Assembly (NCBI GenBank): GCA_026008535.1
Contig: BRKX01000011.1
Span: forward strand, 14,950,001 to 15,014,000
DNA from: Perilla frutescens
Lineage: Eukaryota; Streptophyta; Magnoliopsida; Lamiales; Lamiaceae
Length of the DNA stretch: 64,000 nt
Reading direction: 5' to 3'
The notes under the pieces are model-generated. The model had not been told where the DNA came from. It saw only the letters and a list, made by a program, of their open reading frames with translations, and did not search any database. How positions within the stretch are numbered: the first letter of the stretch is position 1; every line of letters begins with the position of its first letter. Shown here piece after piece: positions 11,535 to 23,114 of the stretch. The position numbers and the translations under genes are program-made.

Positions 11535-12085
11535 ATTATATCAATTGAAGAAAATGAAACTCCCACAGGCATAGACGAAGCAGTGAGAAACACAAAAATG
11601 AATACTATCAAGAAAACCTAAAACACGGCGCCAACGAGCTTTGATATTCCATGGCACAAAAGTACTCCTATGTTGAAGAAGCGAAACCATATAAGTTGAG
11701 TCTGCCTTCAGCCAAATAAAGTCTAGAAACAACGTCGCAGCCCATTCAAGAGAAAATACCACCGCTAACAATTCAGCTTGAAAGAAAAACCCAACACCCC
11801 CATTTGTATCAAATCTCCTAAAAACTCCACCAGCGGCCATCCTCCTAGGCGATCCAACAGTTGATCCATCTGTATTAACTTTAATCGATCCCTGAGGAGG
11901 TGGCACTACAAAAAAAATGGTCTTTAGAGATAAGATTATTAGCGACGACAAAACGACATCGGTTTCAATCTGACTAAATCCACCGCCTTGTGCAATAAAT
12001 TACTAAGCACTTCCTCTGCAAGACCAAACAGAATTGGAGACAAGGGATCACCATTGATCAGCACCAAAAAGTCTAGCTGAAGAAA
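11535..12085 (-). pseudogene. LINE (non-LTR retrotransposon) relic: RT fragment joined to RNase H-like domain
   Basis: On the minus strand, about 12085-11955 encodes the reverse-transcriptase signature LING-DPLSPILFGLAEEVL. The usual residues between the NG and GDPLSP parts are missing, so a deletion is present. After a short foreign segment (11904-11955), 11905-11541 encodes an RNase H-like (RVT_3) domain: PPPQGSIKVNTDGS, AELLAVVFSLEWA, IWLKADSTYMV. The catalytic YADD part of the RT and the endonuclease are absent. This is an ancient, internally deleted copy. Confidence 0.72.
11904..11955 (+). mobile_element. Short CACTA 5' end within the LINE relic
   Basis: CACTACAAAAAAAATGG at 11904 followed by AGCGACGAC matches the start of plant CACTA elements. 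Only about 50 bp is present, and it sits exactly between the RT and RNase H parts of the LINE relic. Confidence 0.4.
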
Positions 12086-12397
12086 GAATATTATCTATCA
12101 AGCTAGAAAACACCGTAGGGAAGAAATATGAGAAGCAAAGTTATAATCTGCCCCCTATGAATAAATAGCTTTATACACGAACATTTTATTTTATCTTCAT
12201 TTATGAGATTTGCTAAATACGAACATTTTATTTTATCTTCATTTATAAGATTTGCTAATTTAGCAAATATAAATTGAACTAAGAATTGTAGGGGTCTCTC
12301 CAACAAGAAGAAACCCTTCAAAAAGTGGCGTATGCTGCTTGAATAGCGGCGCGCACACGGTATTCTTTAGTAAAAGGCGAAAGAATAGTTCGCTTTG
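12086..12397. other. Intergenic stretch with a short tandem duplication
   Basis: A ~40-bp unit (ACGAACATTTTATTTTATC..., about 12178-12256) occurs twice in tandem, followed by an imperfect inversion of AGATTTGCTAA. No gene was recognised. Confidence 0.6.
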
Positions 12398-13010
12398 TGC
12401 TCACCGCGCAGCTGCGTGATTAAACCCCAGTGCTTATTTCCCATTTTATCTCTGCTGCGTCTGCTTTCTTCCTTAAGCTTCCGATGTGGGATTTATATAA
12501 AACTGAACGATCTTTTATAGTTCATACTCGATTGACTTCTTCATGAACGAATGGTCGAGTATCATTTTAGTACTTTTTTTAAAAATAAATAAATAAAAAA
12601 TACCATTTTAGGTTAAATAGATAGGGATGGTCTTCAAGGCTATCAACAATCTGTCAGTTCTCTTTTCGTTGTTTCTTCTCTATGACCACACGATCACAGT
12701 TTCTGAATTCTATAACTCTGCTATAATAGAATTACGAAAATGTGAATGAATATGCAAAAATTGATATCATGATACATGCTTTCTCGAGGTAAATAATTTT
12801 AACAAAATCTCATTGGTACTTACGACGACTTTCTAATCTTTAGAAGACACTACCCCAAATTCGAATATTTTAAAAAAATTAGTTAAATCAAATGTATGTC
12901 TATACAGAGAAAAGAAAGCGAACATGTCTCACAGTAGTTATCAACTCGAAACCAATTTAGATATTAAAAAAGTATTCAATTAAAACAAATATATGTAGAT
13001 CGAGAGAAGG

Positions 13011-13160
13011 AATTTAAAGAGAAGTTGAACTGAATAGGGCAGGGGCCGCGCGAACGCAGGCCCCCACTATCACAAATTATGACGTAATTTAAAGAGAAGT
13101 TGAACTGAATAGGGCAGGGGCCGCGCAAACGCAGGCCCCCACTATCACAAATTATGACGT
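13011..13160 (+). repeat. 75-bp tandem duplication
   Basis: Units 13011-13085 and 13086-13160 start AATTTAAAGAGAAGTTGAAC and end ATTATGACGT. Only one difference was seen (CGCGCGAAC against CGCGCAAAC), so it is recent. Confidence 0.9.
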
Positions 13161-13240
13161 AGGCTCGACCTCATTGGGCCGACCTTAGGCGGGCGCCCCT
13201 CCGGAGTGCAATGGAGGTCGCCAACCTAGGCCATGGACCT
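13116..13240 (-). repeat. SINE-like GC-rich element, copy 2
   Basis: This is the counterpart of 6289-6416 with the same A-box-like and B-box-like motifs. Its 3' half is also present in the tandemly duplicated unit just to the left. Confidence 0.4.
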
Positions 13241-13520
13241 TATTGATAGCCCATCGACCCCGTCCAGGTAAGTATGGATCTTCATTTCATTTCTTCTCTT
13301 TATGTATGTGCCACTCTCATACTTCATCTATTATCTTTCAATGTGGGAGATATAGATCTCTTGCAATTCACTTTCTTAATTAACTTTATCTATTGGATAA
13401 TTTGAATATTCATGCCCCATAATAATTGGGTAATTTGAATTTTATATCATTGGCCTGGCGTTGTGCAACTCAAAATCTTAACAAATTATTTGAACATCAT
13501 CGATGTAGAATGATTATTGT

Positions 13521-13771
13521 AGTACAAGAAACTGCATGTAACTCTTAAGAATAAAAACATATTCAGATTCAAGAATGCATATAATGTGTTTTATCCTAAA
13601 AAATCACTAGCATGATGATGATGATGATGATTATTATTATTATTATTATTATTTTGAAGCCAGAGATTCGTAGCATTAATGCAAATACATAAAAAAATGA
13701 TAAAAGTGTAGCTTATTATGATTCCAATTTCAAATGAAATTGATGAGTCAATTAATATTAATTTTTTTATA
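13521..13771. other. Intergenic, with GAT/ATT microsatellite
   Basis: A (GAT)n-(ATT)n run at about 13614-13653 and AT-rich sequence; no gene was seen. Confidence 0.7.
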
Positions 13772-13776
13772 GAGAA

Positions 13777-14347
13777 TGTTGATTGTTAGCAAAGTATAGC
13801 TTATGATTCAATATCTTTGCCAAAAGGTTTGAAGATGTTAATCGTGTGCATGCGTCAAGGGTTGCATGTAAGTTCCATGCAGCTGCTATGCAGTGGATAA
13901 CTTCCCATAATCAGTTGTGTTAACTGTCTTGCTCAAGAAGGATTGCAGCTAGGGTTGTTAGCAGCGGTTATATCTGAATTGGCTCTTAAGTTTGGTGTTT
14001 ATGGGCGGTTTAGGTATGAAGTATATAAGCTTTGATCTGTAGCTGAGATCAGAGAGAAGAGAGTACACAATAGAAAACAAAGCAAAGAGAGAAAAGAAAG
14101 AAAGAAGGCAACTGAGAAGAATATTCATGTATTAATTCTTAGTTGCAGTTTACAGTTTGTAATCTCATTACAGTTCTTGAGTGAGTTACAGTCAAATATT
14201 GTAATCTTGAATTACATCTCAAATAAAAGAATCTCTCTCATTGTGGACGTAGATCGATTGATCGATTCACTCTAAATATGGTGTTCCTAGCCCATCTTTC
14301 TGTTCTTGATTGTTGTTGTGGTGTTACTTCTTGTTCCTGAACCAACA
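13777..14347 (+). repeat. 5' LTR of the Copia element
   Basis: It runs TGTTGATTG...CCAACA. The counterpart is 18094-18664. Both LTRs carry ...GAAGTATATAAGCTTT, a TATA-like motif, and an AATAAAAGAATC polyadenylation-like signal. Confidence 0.92.
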
Positions 14348-14348
14348 A

Positions 14349-14366
14349 TTGGCGCCGTCTGTGGGA
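14349..14366 (+). other. Primer-binding-like site
   Basis: TTGGCGCCGTCTGTGGG lies two bases after the 5' LTR. This sequence commonly follows plant LTRs and partly resembles the complement of tRNA-Asp; it is not the tRNA-iMet site (TGGTATCAGAGC) typical of many Copia elements. Confidence 0.5.
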
Positions 14367-14388
14367 AACCAAAGGCAGCCAATCAAGA

Positions 14389-17300
14389 ATGGGATCAACT
14401 CGGTTTGATGTTGAAAAGCTCACTGACAAGATAGATTTTGGGCTTTGGAAAATGAAGGTGAAAGCCCTATTAATTCAACAAGGGCTAGGAGCGGCATTGA
14501 AGAAAGAATCACCAAGTGATATGGGAAAGGAGAAGGCAGAAGATCTAGCTTAGATCAAGAAAAAGGCACACAGCCTCATAATTCTTTGTCTGGGAGATAA
14601 AGCCTTAAGAGAAGTCTCTAAAGAAACCACAGCCGTTGGAGTATGGGAGAAGCTGGAAAGTTTATACAATCTGAAAAATCTGGCAAACAGGTTGTTTATG
14701 AAGCAGAGACTGTTCTCATTTAAGATGTTAGATGAGAAACCAATCTTGAAGCAGGTAGATGACTTCAACAAATTGATTGATGATTTGGAAAACATCGATG
14801 CAAAGCTTGAAGAAGAAGATAAGGCGCTCCTACTTCTCTCTGCTCTACCAAAGTCTTTTGAAAATTTCAAAGACACCCTCCTTTTTGGTAGCAGGGAAAC
14901 CATCACTCTTGAAGAAGTTCAAATTGCTCTAAAATGCAAAGATTTGCAAAAGTCTAATGGCAATGACTCTCTTCAAACAAATGGAGAAGGCCTGCACATC
15001 AAGAAGGGCAGCTCCTCAAAGAATCAAAATAAGAAAGCTTCCTCAAAAGAAAGCCAGAAGGCTGACAAGAAGCCTACTGAAGCTCCAAGAAATGCAGACT
15101 TGAAGTGCTTTCACTGCAGCAACCTGGGCACTTCAAGAAGCAGTGCACAAAGTGGCAAGAATTAAAGGCAAAGTATGCTGCTGAAGATGCAAAGAAAACT
15201 CAAAGAAACCAAGCAAATCAGGTATGTCAAGATACTAGCTATGACTCATGTGAAGCATTATGTGTAACTACTGAAGAGATAAACTCAGAATGGGTTCTAG
15301 ACTCTGGGTGTAGTTTTCATATGACCCCAATAAAAGAATGGTTTTCTAGTTTAACTCTTACAGCTAATGGATCAGTTTTGCTTGGAAATGGTCAAGTATG
15401 TAAGATCATGGGAATTGGGGCTGTGAAGATCAGAATGCATGATGGCATGGTTAGAATCTTGAATAATGTTAGATATGTCCCAGACCTGAGAAGAAACCTT
15501 ATCTCTCTTGGTCTGTTTGACTCTATGGGGTATACATTCACCTCTCATCAAGGAAAGTTGTCAGTGATAAAGGAAGGAAGAACAGTTATAAAAGGGGAAA
15601 AGAGGAATGAGCTATACTTCCTGGTGGGTAAAACCATCTCTGGCCAAGCTCACAACACATCTGGAAATGATACTACCTATCCGTGGCATAGCAAACTTGC
15701 TCATGTAGGTGAAAAGGGGTTGCAGGAACTGGAGAAACAAGGCCTGCTCCTGGGTGATAAGATCAGCAAACTCCAGATGTGTGAACATTACATTTATGGA
15801 AAAGCTAGAAGACAAAAGTTTACTACAGCCACTCACAACACCAAGAGCATTCTTGACTATGCTCATGCAGATCTTTGGGGGCCAGCTAAGGTTCCCACAA
15901 AAGGAGAATGAAGGTATTTTATGTCTATAATAGATGACTACTCTAGAAAAGTGTGGATCTACATTTTGAAAATCAAGGATGAAGCTTTTGGTAAGTTTGC
16001 TGAGTGGATTGCTGCGGTTGAAAATAAAATAGGAAAGAAACTCAAGAATTTCAGGACAGACAATGGGCTTAAGTTCCTATCTGAGGAATTTATGACTTTC
16101 TGCAAAGAAAAGGGAATAACTAGGCACAGAACAGTCCCTGGAACCCCACAACAAAATGGAGTTGCAGAGAGATTGAATCAAACTCTCTTGGAGAGGGTAA
16201 GGTGTATTCTCAACAGCTCTGGTCTCTCAAAAGCTTTCTGGGGAGAATTGGTCTGTACTGTTGCCTACCTAATTAACAGAAGTCCAAGCTCTACTATTCA
16301 GTTTAAGACACCTCAAGAAATGTGGTATGGCACTCCCTTAGCATATGGCTCTTTAAGAATAGTTGGATGCGCCTATGCTCATATAAAACAAGATAAATTG
16401 GAGCCTAGAGCAGTCAAATGTGTATTCATTGGATATCCACCAGGAGTTAAAGGCTATAAACTTTGGGCTATCAAGGCACATAAGTTTATTGTGTGTAGAG
16501 ATGTCACTTTTGATGAATCTCAATTTTCTATGAAGATAAAAGAAGAAAGTGCCACCACATCAGTTGAAGTGAGTAATGATCAGCTTCATGATATGAGAGG
16601 AGAAAATTCAGAAGACACAGATGAAGAGCAAGCTGAGAAGGAGCATGACCTGAGCTCATATCAGCTGACAATAGACAGAGCTAGAAGGACCATTAAACCT
16701 CCTACCAGATACAGGCAAATTGATCTTGTGTAATTTGCCTTATACACTGCCCTTGAGGTGGAGTCCTATGAACCTAGGAACTACTCAGAAGCAGTTTAGA
16801 AATGGTTTATTGCAGTGGAAGAAGAGCTTCAGTCACTCAACAAAAACCATACTTGGAGAATTGTTAAGAAACCTTCAGATCAGAAGCTGGTAGGATGTAA
16901 ATGGATATTCAAGAAGAAGCCTGGTGCCACTAAGGAAGCTGGAGTCAGGTTTAAAGCAAGGCTTGCTGCAAAAGGGTTTTCACAGAAGGAAAGAGTTGAC
17001 TACAATGAAATTTTCTCACCTGTAGTCAAGCACTGTTCAATTAGAATAGTACTTGCACTTGTGGCTCAATATGATCTGGAATTACATCAAATAGATGTAA
17101 CCACAGCCTTCCTTCATGGAAGGCTCTCTGAAGACATCTACATGCAGATCCCAGAAGGTGTTTATGTAGAAAGATCAGAGCAGAAAGCATGCAAGTTGGA
17201 AAGATCTCTTTATGGCCTCAAGCAGAGCCCAAGGCAGTGGTATTTAAGGTTTGATGAGTATGTTGTGTCAAATAACTTTGAGAGAAGTCTGTTTGACAGC

Positions 17301-18060
17301 TGTGTCTACCTTAAAATTAAAGGCAGCATCTATATCTATCTACTCCTATATGTAGATGATATGTTGATAGCTAGCAACTCAGTTGAAGGGATCAGAAACA
17401 CCAAGAAGATTTTAAATGCTAAATTTGAGATGAAGGATCTTGGAGAAGCCAAGGTCATCTTTGGAATGCAGATAAAGAGGATAAAGCATGAAGGGCTGAT
17501 TACTCTCACTCAAGAGTCATATCTGAATAAAGTTTTATGCAGATACAATATGAATTTAAGCAAGCCAGTAGCAACACCAATGAAGCAAGGACTAAAAGAC
17601 TAAAACTCAGCTTATCTCAAGGTCCTGAGACTGAAGATGAAAAGCAAAAGATGATGTACACTCCTTATGCTAGTGCTGTTGGGAGTCTCATGTATTCCAT
17701 GCTCTGCTGCAGACCTGACCTAACTTTTGTTATGAGTGTCATCAGCAGATTTATGAGCAATCCTGGCAAGGATCATTAGGAGGCAGTCAAATGGGTTCTG
17801 AGATATGTTAAAGGGTCCTACAAGAAAGGCTTGGTGTTTCAGAGGAGCAACAAAGCTAAAGATGCTCTGATTGGATATGTAGATGCAGATTTTGCTGCAA
17901 ACATAGACACAAGAAAGTCCTGCTTCACATCAGTCAGTAGTTGCCCTCTCAACTACAAAAGCTGAATATGTTTCCTTGACTGAAGCTATTAAGGAAGGCA
18001 TATGGCAGCAAGGAATCCTATCAGAGTTTGGTTTTGTTCAAGAAAAGGTCACTATTTTCT
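14389..18060 (+). pseudogene. Copia gag-pol polyprotein, multiply disrupted
   Basis: It starts at ATG 14389 (MGSTRFDVEKLTDKIDFGLW, UBN2-type gag). Lesions: TAG 14551-14553; a frameshift near 15120 inside the CCHC zinc knuckle (CFHC...HFKKQC); TGA 15909-15911; TAA 16731-16733; TAG 16797-16799; a frameshift near 17590; TAG near 17779; and several stops in RNase H. Readable domains in order: protease (WVLDSGCSFHMT), integrase zinc region and DDE core (HADLWGP, FRTDNG, PQQNGVAERLNQ), RT (VTTAFLHG, LLLYVDDML) and partial RNase H (YASAVGSLMY, GYVDADFA). The nearly identical LTRs with this many lesions suggest insertion of an already defective copy by helper proteins. Confidence 0.9.
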
Positions 18061-18093
18061 GTGACAAGTGAATCAAGAGCTAAGGTGGAGAAT

Positions 18094-18664
18094 TGTTGAT
18101 TGTTAGCAAAGTATAGCTCATGATTCAATATCTTTGCCAAAAGGTTTGAAGCTGTTAATCGTGTGCATGCGTCAAGGGTTGCATGTAAGTTCCATGCAGC
18201 TGCTATGCAGTGGATAACTTCTCATAATCAGTTGTGTTAACTGCCTTGCTCAAGAAGGATTGCAGCTAGGGTTGTTAGCAGCGATTATATCTGAATTCCC
18301 TCTTAAGTTTGGTAGTTATGGGCGGTTTAGATATGAAGTATATAAGCTTTAATCTACAGCTGAGATCAGAGAGAAGAGAGTACACAATAGAAAAGAAAGC
18401 AGAGAGAGAAAAGAAAGAAAGAAGGCAACTGAGAAGAATATTCATGTGTTAATTCTTAGTTGCAGTTTACAGTTTGTAATCTCATTACAGTTCTTGAGTG
18501 AGTTACAGTCAAATATTGTAATCTTGAATTACATCTCAAATAAAAGAATCTATCTCGCAGTGGACGTAGATCGATTGATCGAACCACTCTAAATCTGGTG
18601 TTCCTAGCTCATCTTTCTGTTCTTGATTGTTGCTGTGGTGTTACTTCTTGTCCCTATACCAACA
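18094..18664 (+). repeat. 3' LTR of the Copia element
   Basis: The same 571-bp length as the 5' LTR and nearly identical to it; it starts directly after the purine-rich tract. Confidence 0.92.
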
Positions 18665-18669
18665 AAGAA

Positions 18670-19299
18670 TCTCAAATTTACAATGTAAAAAATAATTGTA
18701 AATGGGATGACGAAAATTTGCCAAAACAACAATGTTTTTAACCTAAAATTGTAGAGTTTAAAATTAAATTGCATATTAAATGTTTTAAGTAAAAATAAAA
18801 AAGAAAAAGAAATATGATCAGTAGGATTCGAACGTGCACATAAAGTACCCAAAACAATTTCTTGTATGGGGATAGACACAATAATCAATTAATTTTCTTT
18901 ATGTATTGTATTATGTGTTTCAATTAAAAAAAACTAACTTGAAAAAAAAACACGAATTAAATCATCTTCAATTAACTTCTCTAAAATTATAATTACGTAG
19001 ACTAATGAATACAAAATGTCTACAAATTAGACGGTGACCATATACAGGCATAATGTTGTCTTATTTTCAATTATCACTAAATATTTTCAAATTTTATAAT
19101 ATATATATATATATATGTATGTAGGTATATATAATTAATTTCCTGTAAAAAGTACAAACTAGGAACAAACTAAAACATAATATATATGAAATAAAATACA
19201 AAATAAAATCAAATTTAAATATTTATTATTTTCTAATTTATAATAGTAATATTAATAATTTCCATAAACACAATTATATATAAAATTATATGTATAAAT
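18670..19299. other. AT-rich intergenic stretch
   Basis: Contains a short TA run (about 19099-19116). No gene or terminal repeat was recognised. Confidence 0.5.
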
Positions 19300-19476
19300 A
19301 CACATATGGGTATGGGGCGGGTTGGGTACTAAGGTACCCATACCCGCACCTGTACCCATAAAAATGCGGGTAATTATCCATGTCCGTGCCCGTCACCATT
19401 AACCGGATAATTACCCTACCCATGGTGGGTAATTTTTGCGGATACCCATAGGGTCCGTTACCCGTTGTCATCCCTA
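19300..19476. mobile_element. hAT-like terminal region (GGGTAC-rich)
   Basis: The end CGTTGTCATCCCTA at 19476, read inward TAGGGATGACAACGGG, matches the common plant hAT end TAGGGRTGRCAA. The segment is packed with GGGTAC, CCCATA and CCCGTGCCCG motifs in both orientations, typical of hAT subterminal regions. The left end and the 8-bp target duplication were not found. Confidence 0.55.
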
Positions 19477-20196
19477 GAGTTAAGATCATAATTAAAACTC
19501 ATATTTAATGATATACATATCTATAATTATATTGATGCTTGATCATGTTTGGATCTCAATCATGTCGGTCTTATGGATTTTGACTCATAAGATGGTTTCG
19601 CACATGACTCCCTAAAATAAACTCGTAAAATATTTTCATACAAGACGAGCAAATAAAGATACGATCGATAATTATGTGTTCATTTCATATATATACGTAC
19701 TGACTTTATATATATATATATATATTGATGAAAATGAAAATGAAAATATGAAATACATAGAAGGCTAGAATTTTTTTTCGACAAGCTTTTGGAGAGAGGC
19801 CTGCCTTTGGTCCACCCGTTGCAGCTCTTCGAACTCTTTCCTTGAGAAATTAGAACAAATCTCACACCATAAATCCATACAAAATAAATGGTCTAGATCA
19901 ATCCAACCATCCGGTGGCAAAATTGTAAATAACACACACATGAAAAAAACCGCCAATTCATTAAGGGTATTTTCGGAACAAATTTAAAAAATTAACACAC
20001 GATAGCTATAATCAGGAAAAATAGAGTCACGTCCCTTCAAAACTGAAAACTTCTTCACAGACGCAAAAGAAGAACAAAAACCGAGAAACCAAACATTCAA
20101 ATCTAGGTTTTTCATTATTAACAACGAGAATCGACGAAGAAGACGACATTGCTGTGGAAGAAAATCAACGAAGAAGCAGAAACTTGTGAAGAAATT
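19477..20196 (+). other. Upstream region of the Ulp1-like gene
   Basis: AT-rich, with a TA run near 19706-19724. The last 200 bp looks like a 5' untranslated region, purine-rich with GAAGAAG repeats, leading to ATG 20197. A clear element terminus was not found. Confidence 0.4.
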
Positions 20197-20404
20197 ATGG
20201 CTGGAAGCAAAAAAATGGTTCAAACTTCGAAAAAAGGTAATATTACAGAAATTAATTGAGAATTTTTTTCATTCGAGTTCAATTTTTCGCGAAAGATGAA
20301 TAAAGTTGAAATAATTAGCATGCACTTTGAATCTACATTCTATCCGTTTAATTCAAAGTAGACATTGATGATATGCCTAAATAAATGCAGAGAGCTTCGA
20401 TTTT

Positions 20405-20950
20405 GAGTAGAAGTTCATTCTCCTGGTTAATTTAAAGTTGTAATTTGTTCTTTGTTTAATTTTGAGTACAAATTCCATCCTCCTGAATGATAACCAAACA
20501 TAAGGAATAGAGTATATATTTTGTACATCATTAGCATCGAGCCTGACCTTCATTAGCATTTCATATACATAACTAATCCTGTTTTGCTCTGTTTCATTTT
20601 GAATATAAATTGATCATCTTAAATTAAACAATAAATAGTGCATATATTTTGTACACCATCAGCATCGAGTTTGGCTTTCATTAGCATTACATATATATAA
20701 CAGTTTGTTTCTGTTTCATTTTGAGTATAAAATCATAATATTAAATTAAATAATGAATAAAGCATATATGTTGTACACCATTAGCATCGAGTCTGGCTTT
20801 CCTTAGCATTACATATACATAATTGCAACTTTTTGATTCTGTTTCATTTTGAGTATAAATTCATATTCTTAAATAAATAATGAATAGAGCATAGATGTTG
20901 TACATAATTAGCATTCACTCTGGCTTTCGTTAGCATTACATATGTATATA
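20405..20950 (+). repeat. ~125-bp tandem repeat in intron 1 of the Ulp1-like gene
   Basis: Four units carry AGCATCGAGTCTGGCTTT or a variant at 20533, 20661, 20783 and 20910 (spacing 128, 122 and 127 bp). Each also has TTCATTTTGAGTATAAAT and TTAGCATTACATATA. Each unit supplies one or two TTAGCAT heptamers. Confidence 0.8.
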
Positions 20951-23012
20951 TGTGTGTTGATGAGTCTTTCATACTGTTATTCATATAGTTATCTGTTTCA
21001 GCTAACAAAGCTTTTATTTGTTACTAATTGTTATAATTTCTACTATTATTTGCAGAAGATCAAAGAAAACGAAAATCAATAGAGGAAGATCAAGAAAATA
21101 TAGAAGAGCTAATTGCACAGGAAAGAAGAATGAAAAGAAGACATGAAAAACAAGTTGAAGTTGCTCCAGAGGAGGAAATACAAGATCAAACACAAACTGC
21201 AGATGATGCCGATGATGAAGCCACAAACAGCGAAGACAGTGATGATAATTCATCAGATAATTCAAGACTCACTAAGCGTTTACCTGGTCTCAAGATGAGG
21301 ACGCCTCCAAAAGCTCTTGCTCATGCTGTAGAGCAAATGAACCCAGAACAAAAGAAAGCGGTTGAAGAATTAGGCTTTGGAAACATACTAAAATTTAGAA
21401 TCAATGCAGTACCGCAGAAGCTTGCTTATTGGTTGCTGGAAAACCTTGATACACAAAGCAGGGAGATAAAACTAAACAATGGTAGAAGGCTGCATTTTGA
21501 TGCTGAGGATGTACACGTCATACTTGGATTCCCAAGAGGACCGAGAAAGATAGTAAAGATGAAGAGAAGTGAACCATGCAATTTTGTAAATGTCTTCAGG
21601 GATAAAATGGGCAAAGGATACAACAGAATTTCAGTTGCAAATGTTCATGATAAGACACTTGTTGAACTTGATGGTGGGAAGTGGTTTCGAAGACTGTTCA
21701 TGATACTGCTTACAAGCTGTCTCGTCGAGAGTTCAGGGAATGGATATCTTTTCCCCCAGCTTTTGCATTACTTTGATGATGTTGATAGTGTAATCAACTA
21801 TGACTGGTGTGAATATGTTGTGAGGTGCTTGGTGGACACTACAACAAAGTGGCAACAACACAAGCACAGATACTTCACAGGACCAATCCTCTTTCTAGTG
21901 GTAAGCATAAAAAACTAAGTTTTAGCATCCTTATACATCTATGTTAGCATATTTCTACATCTACGTTAGCATTCATCTACTTGTTTGTTAGCATATTTTA
22001 TCAAAATCCAACATAACTTCATTTACTTGTTCTTTTCCTATTCAACAGATGTTTTATGTGGACTGAGTGGAGTCGTTCAATAGAGAAATCCCAAGGTCTC
22101 TGCCAGCATTCGACGGGTGGACATTTACAGATTTAAGAATGAGACAGTCAGAAGAGATAGCAGCTGGAGGTTTTGGAGGAGGATACTCATGCCCACGATA
22201 CAGTATGGTTGATTACATCAATGATAACCCACACCTCTTTGCTGAGGAAGGGAAGAGATAAAGCCGCCTGTAAAGGCCACTGATGAGCCAGGTCCTAGCA
22301 ATGTAGCACATGCAGAGAGTAGGCAACCACCTGCCACTGCTGCTGATTATGCAGACGCGATGATGAATACAACGAGAATCATGACAGATGCCATGGTAAG
22401 ACTACTGGGATTGATTGAAAGAGCACCGAACAACATGTTTGAAAATCTGTTTTTCAAGAAAACATCAGAGACAGTGCAGAATCTTCTTCTGCGAAAGCCT
22501 ATGTCATCAATACCTTCTGAAATAGCTGCAAAAGAACAATCACAATCAACACAGGATGATGATGACTTCTGGTCCAACCCAGAACGCATCGCAGCAATAG
22601 AAGAGATTGAGAAGACACTTGCTAAGAGGGCTGCATATGAAAGGAATGTAGATGACATGCCCAGCTTCAGCCTTGGCATTGGCCTAACACAAGATGATAA
22701 TGATGATTGGCAGAAGGTGATGAATGTAGCTAGAGTTGTTCAGGAATCAGAGAGGCCGATTGAGAGCGAGGTAATACTATATACATTAAAATATTTTAAA
22801 TTTAATTAAATATCACACTTCTTATATGACACCTTTTAAAACATCATTTAGGGAGAAGAATTGAATGATGATAGCCAGAAGAAAACTGACGAAACAGACG
22901 TAGATACAAATATATAAACAAATTAACTTGTATTTATTATATGATAAACTAATATCACGTACCTCAGAAAGAGAAGACTGTGCAGGAGACAAAGACTGTG
23001 GAGGAGACAGAG

Positions 23013-23114
23013 ACTATGGAGGAGATAGAGAAAGCTGACGAGGGCAGCTTGAAAGAGAATATGACTGTGGAGGAGATAGAGAAAGCTGACGAGGGCAGCT
23101 TGAAAGAAAATATT
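23013..23114 (+). repeat. 51-bp in-frame tandem repeat in exon 5
   Basis: Units 23013-23063 and 23064-23114 encode T(M/V)EEIEKADEGSLKEN(M/I) twice, an acidic, probably coiled segment. The duplication keeps frame. Confidence 0.88.

Larger units (their letters stand above)
12398..13520 (+). repeat. Duplicated block X, copy 2 (uninterrupted)
   Basis: This copy is collinear with 2844-2974 plus 5928-6691 and lacks the solo LTR, which dates that LTR after the duplication. It has a 75-bp tandem duplication at 13011-13160 that copy 1 lacks. Confidence 0.75.
13777..18664 (+). mobile_element. Copia LTR retrotransposon, structurally complete, coding region broken
   Basis: Two 571-bp LTRs (13777-14347 and 18094-18664) start TGTTGATTGTTAGC and end CCAACA. 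They differ by only a few per cent by eye. The flanks GAGAA (13772-13776) and AAGAA (18665-18669) look like a 5-bp target duplication with one change. A primer-binding-like site follows the 5' LTR and a purine-rich tract (AAGGTGGAGAAT) precedes the 3' LTR. Gene order GAG-protease-integrase-RT-RNase H is that of Copia. The full length is 4888 bp. Confidence 0.93.

Noticed and set aside
19286..19489. A 67-codon frame rich in Tyr and Gly on the minus strand
   Set aside because: It is produced by GGGTAC repeats of a hAT end.
20405..20950. Regularly spaced repeats suggested a CRISPR-like array
   Set aside because: Diverged ~125-bp tandem repeats in a plant intron; there are no short identical repeats with unique spacers.
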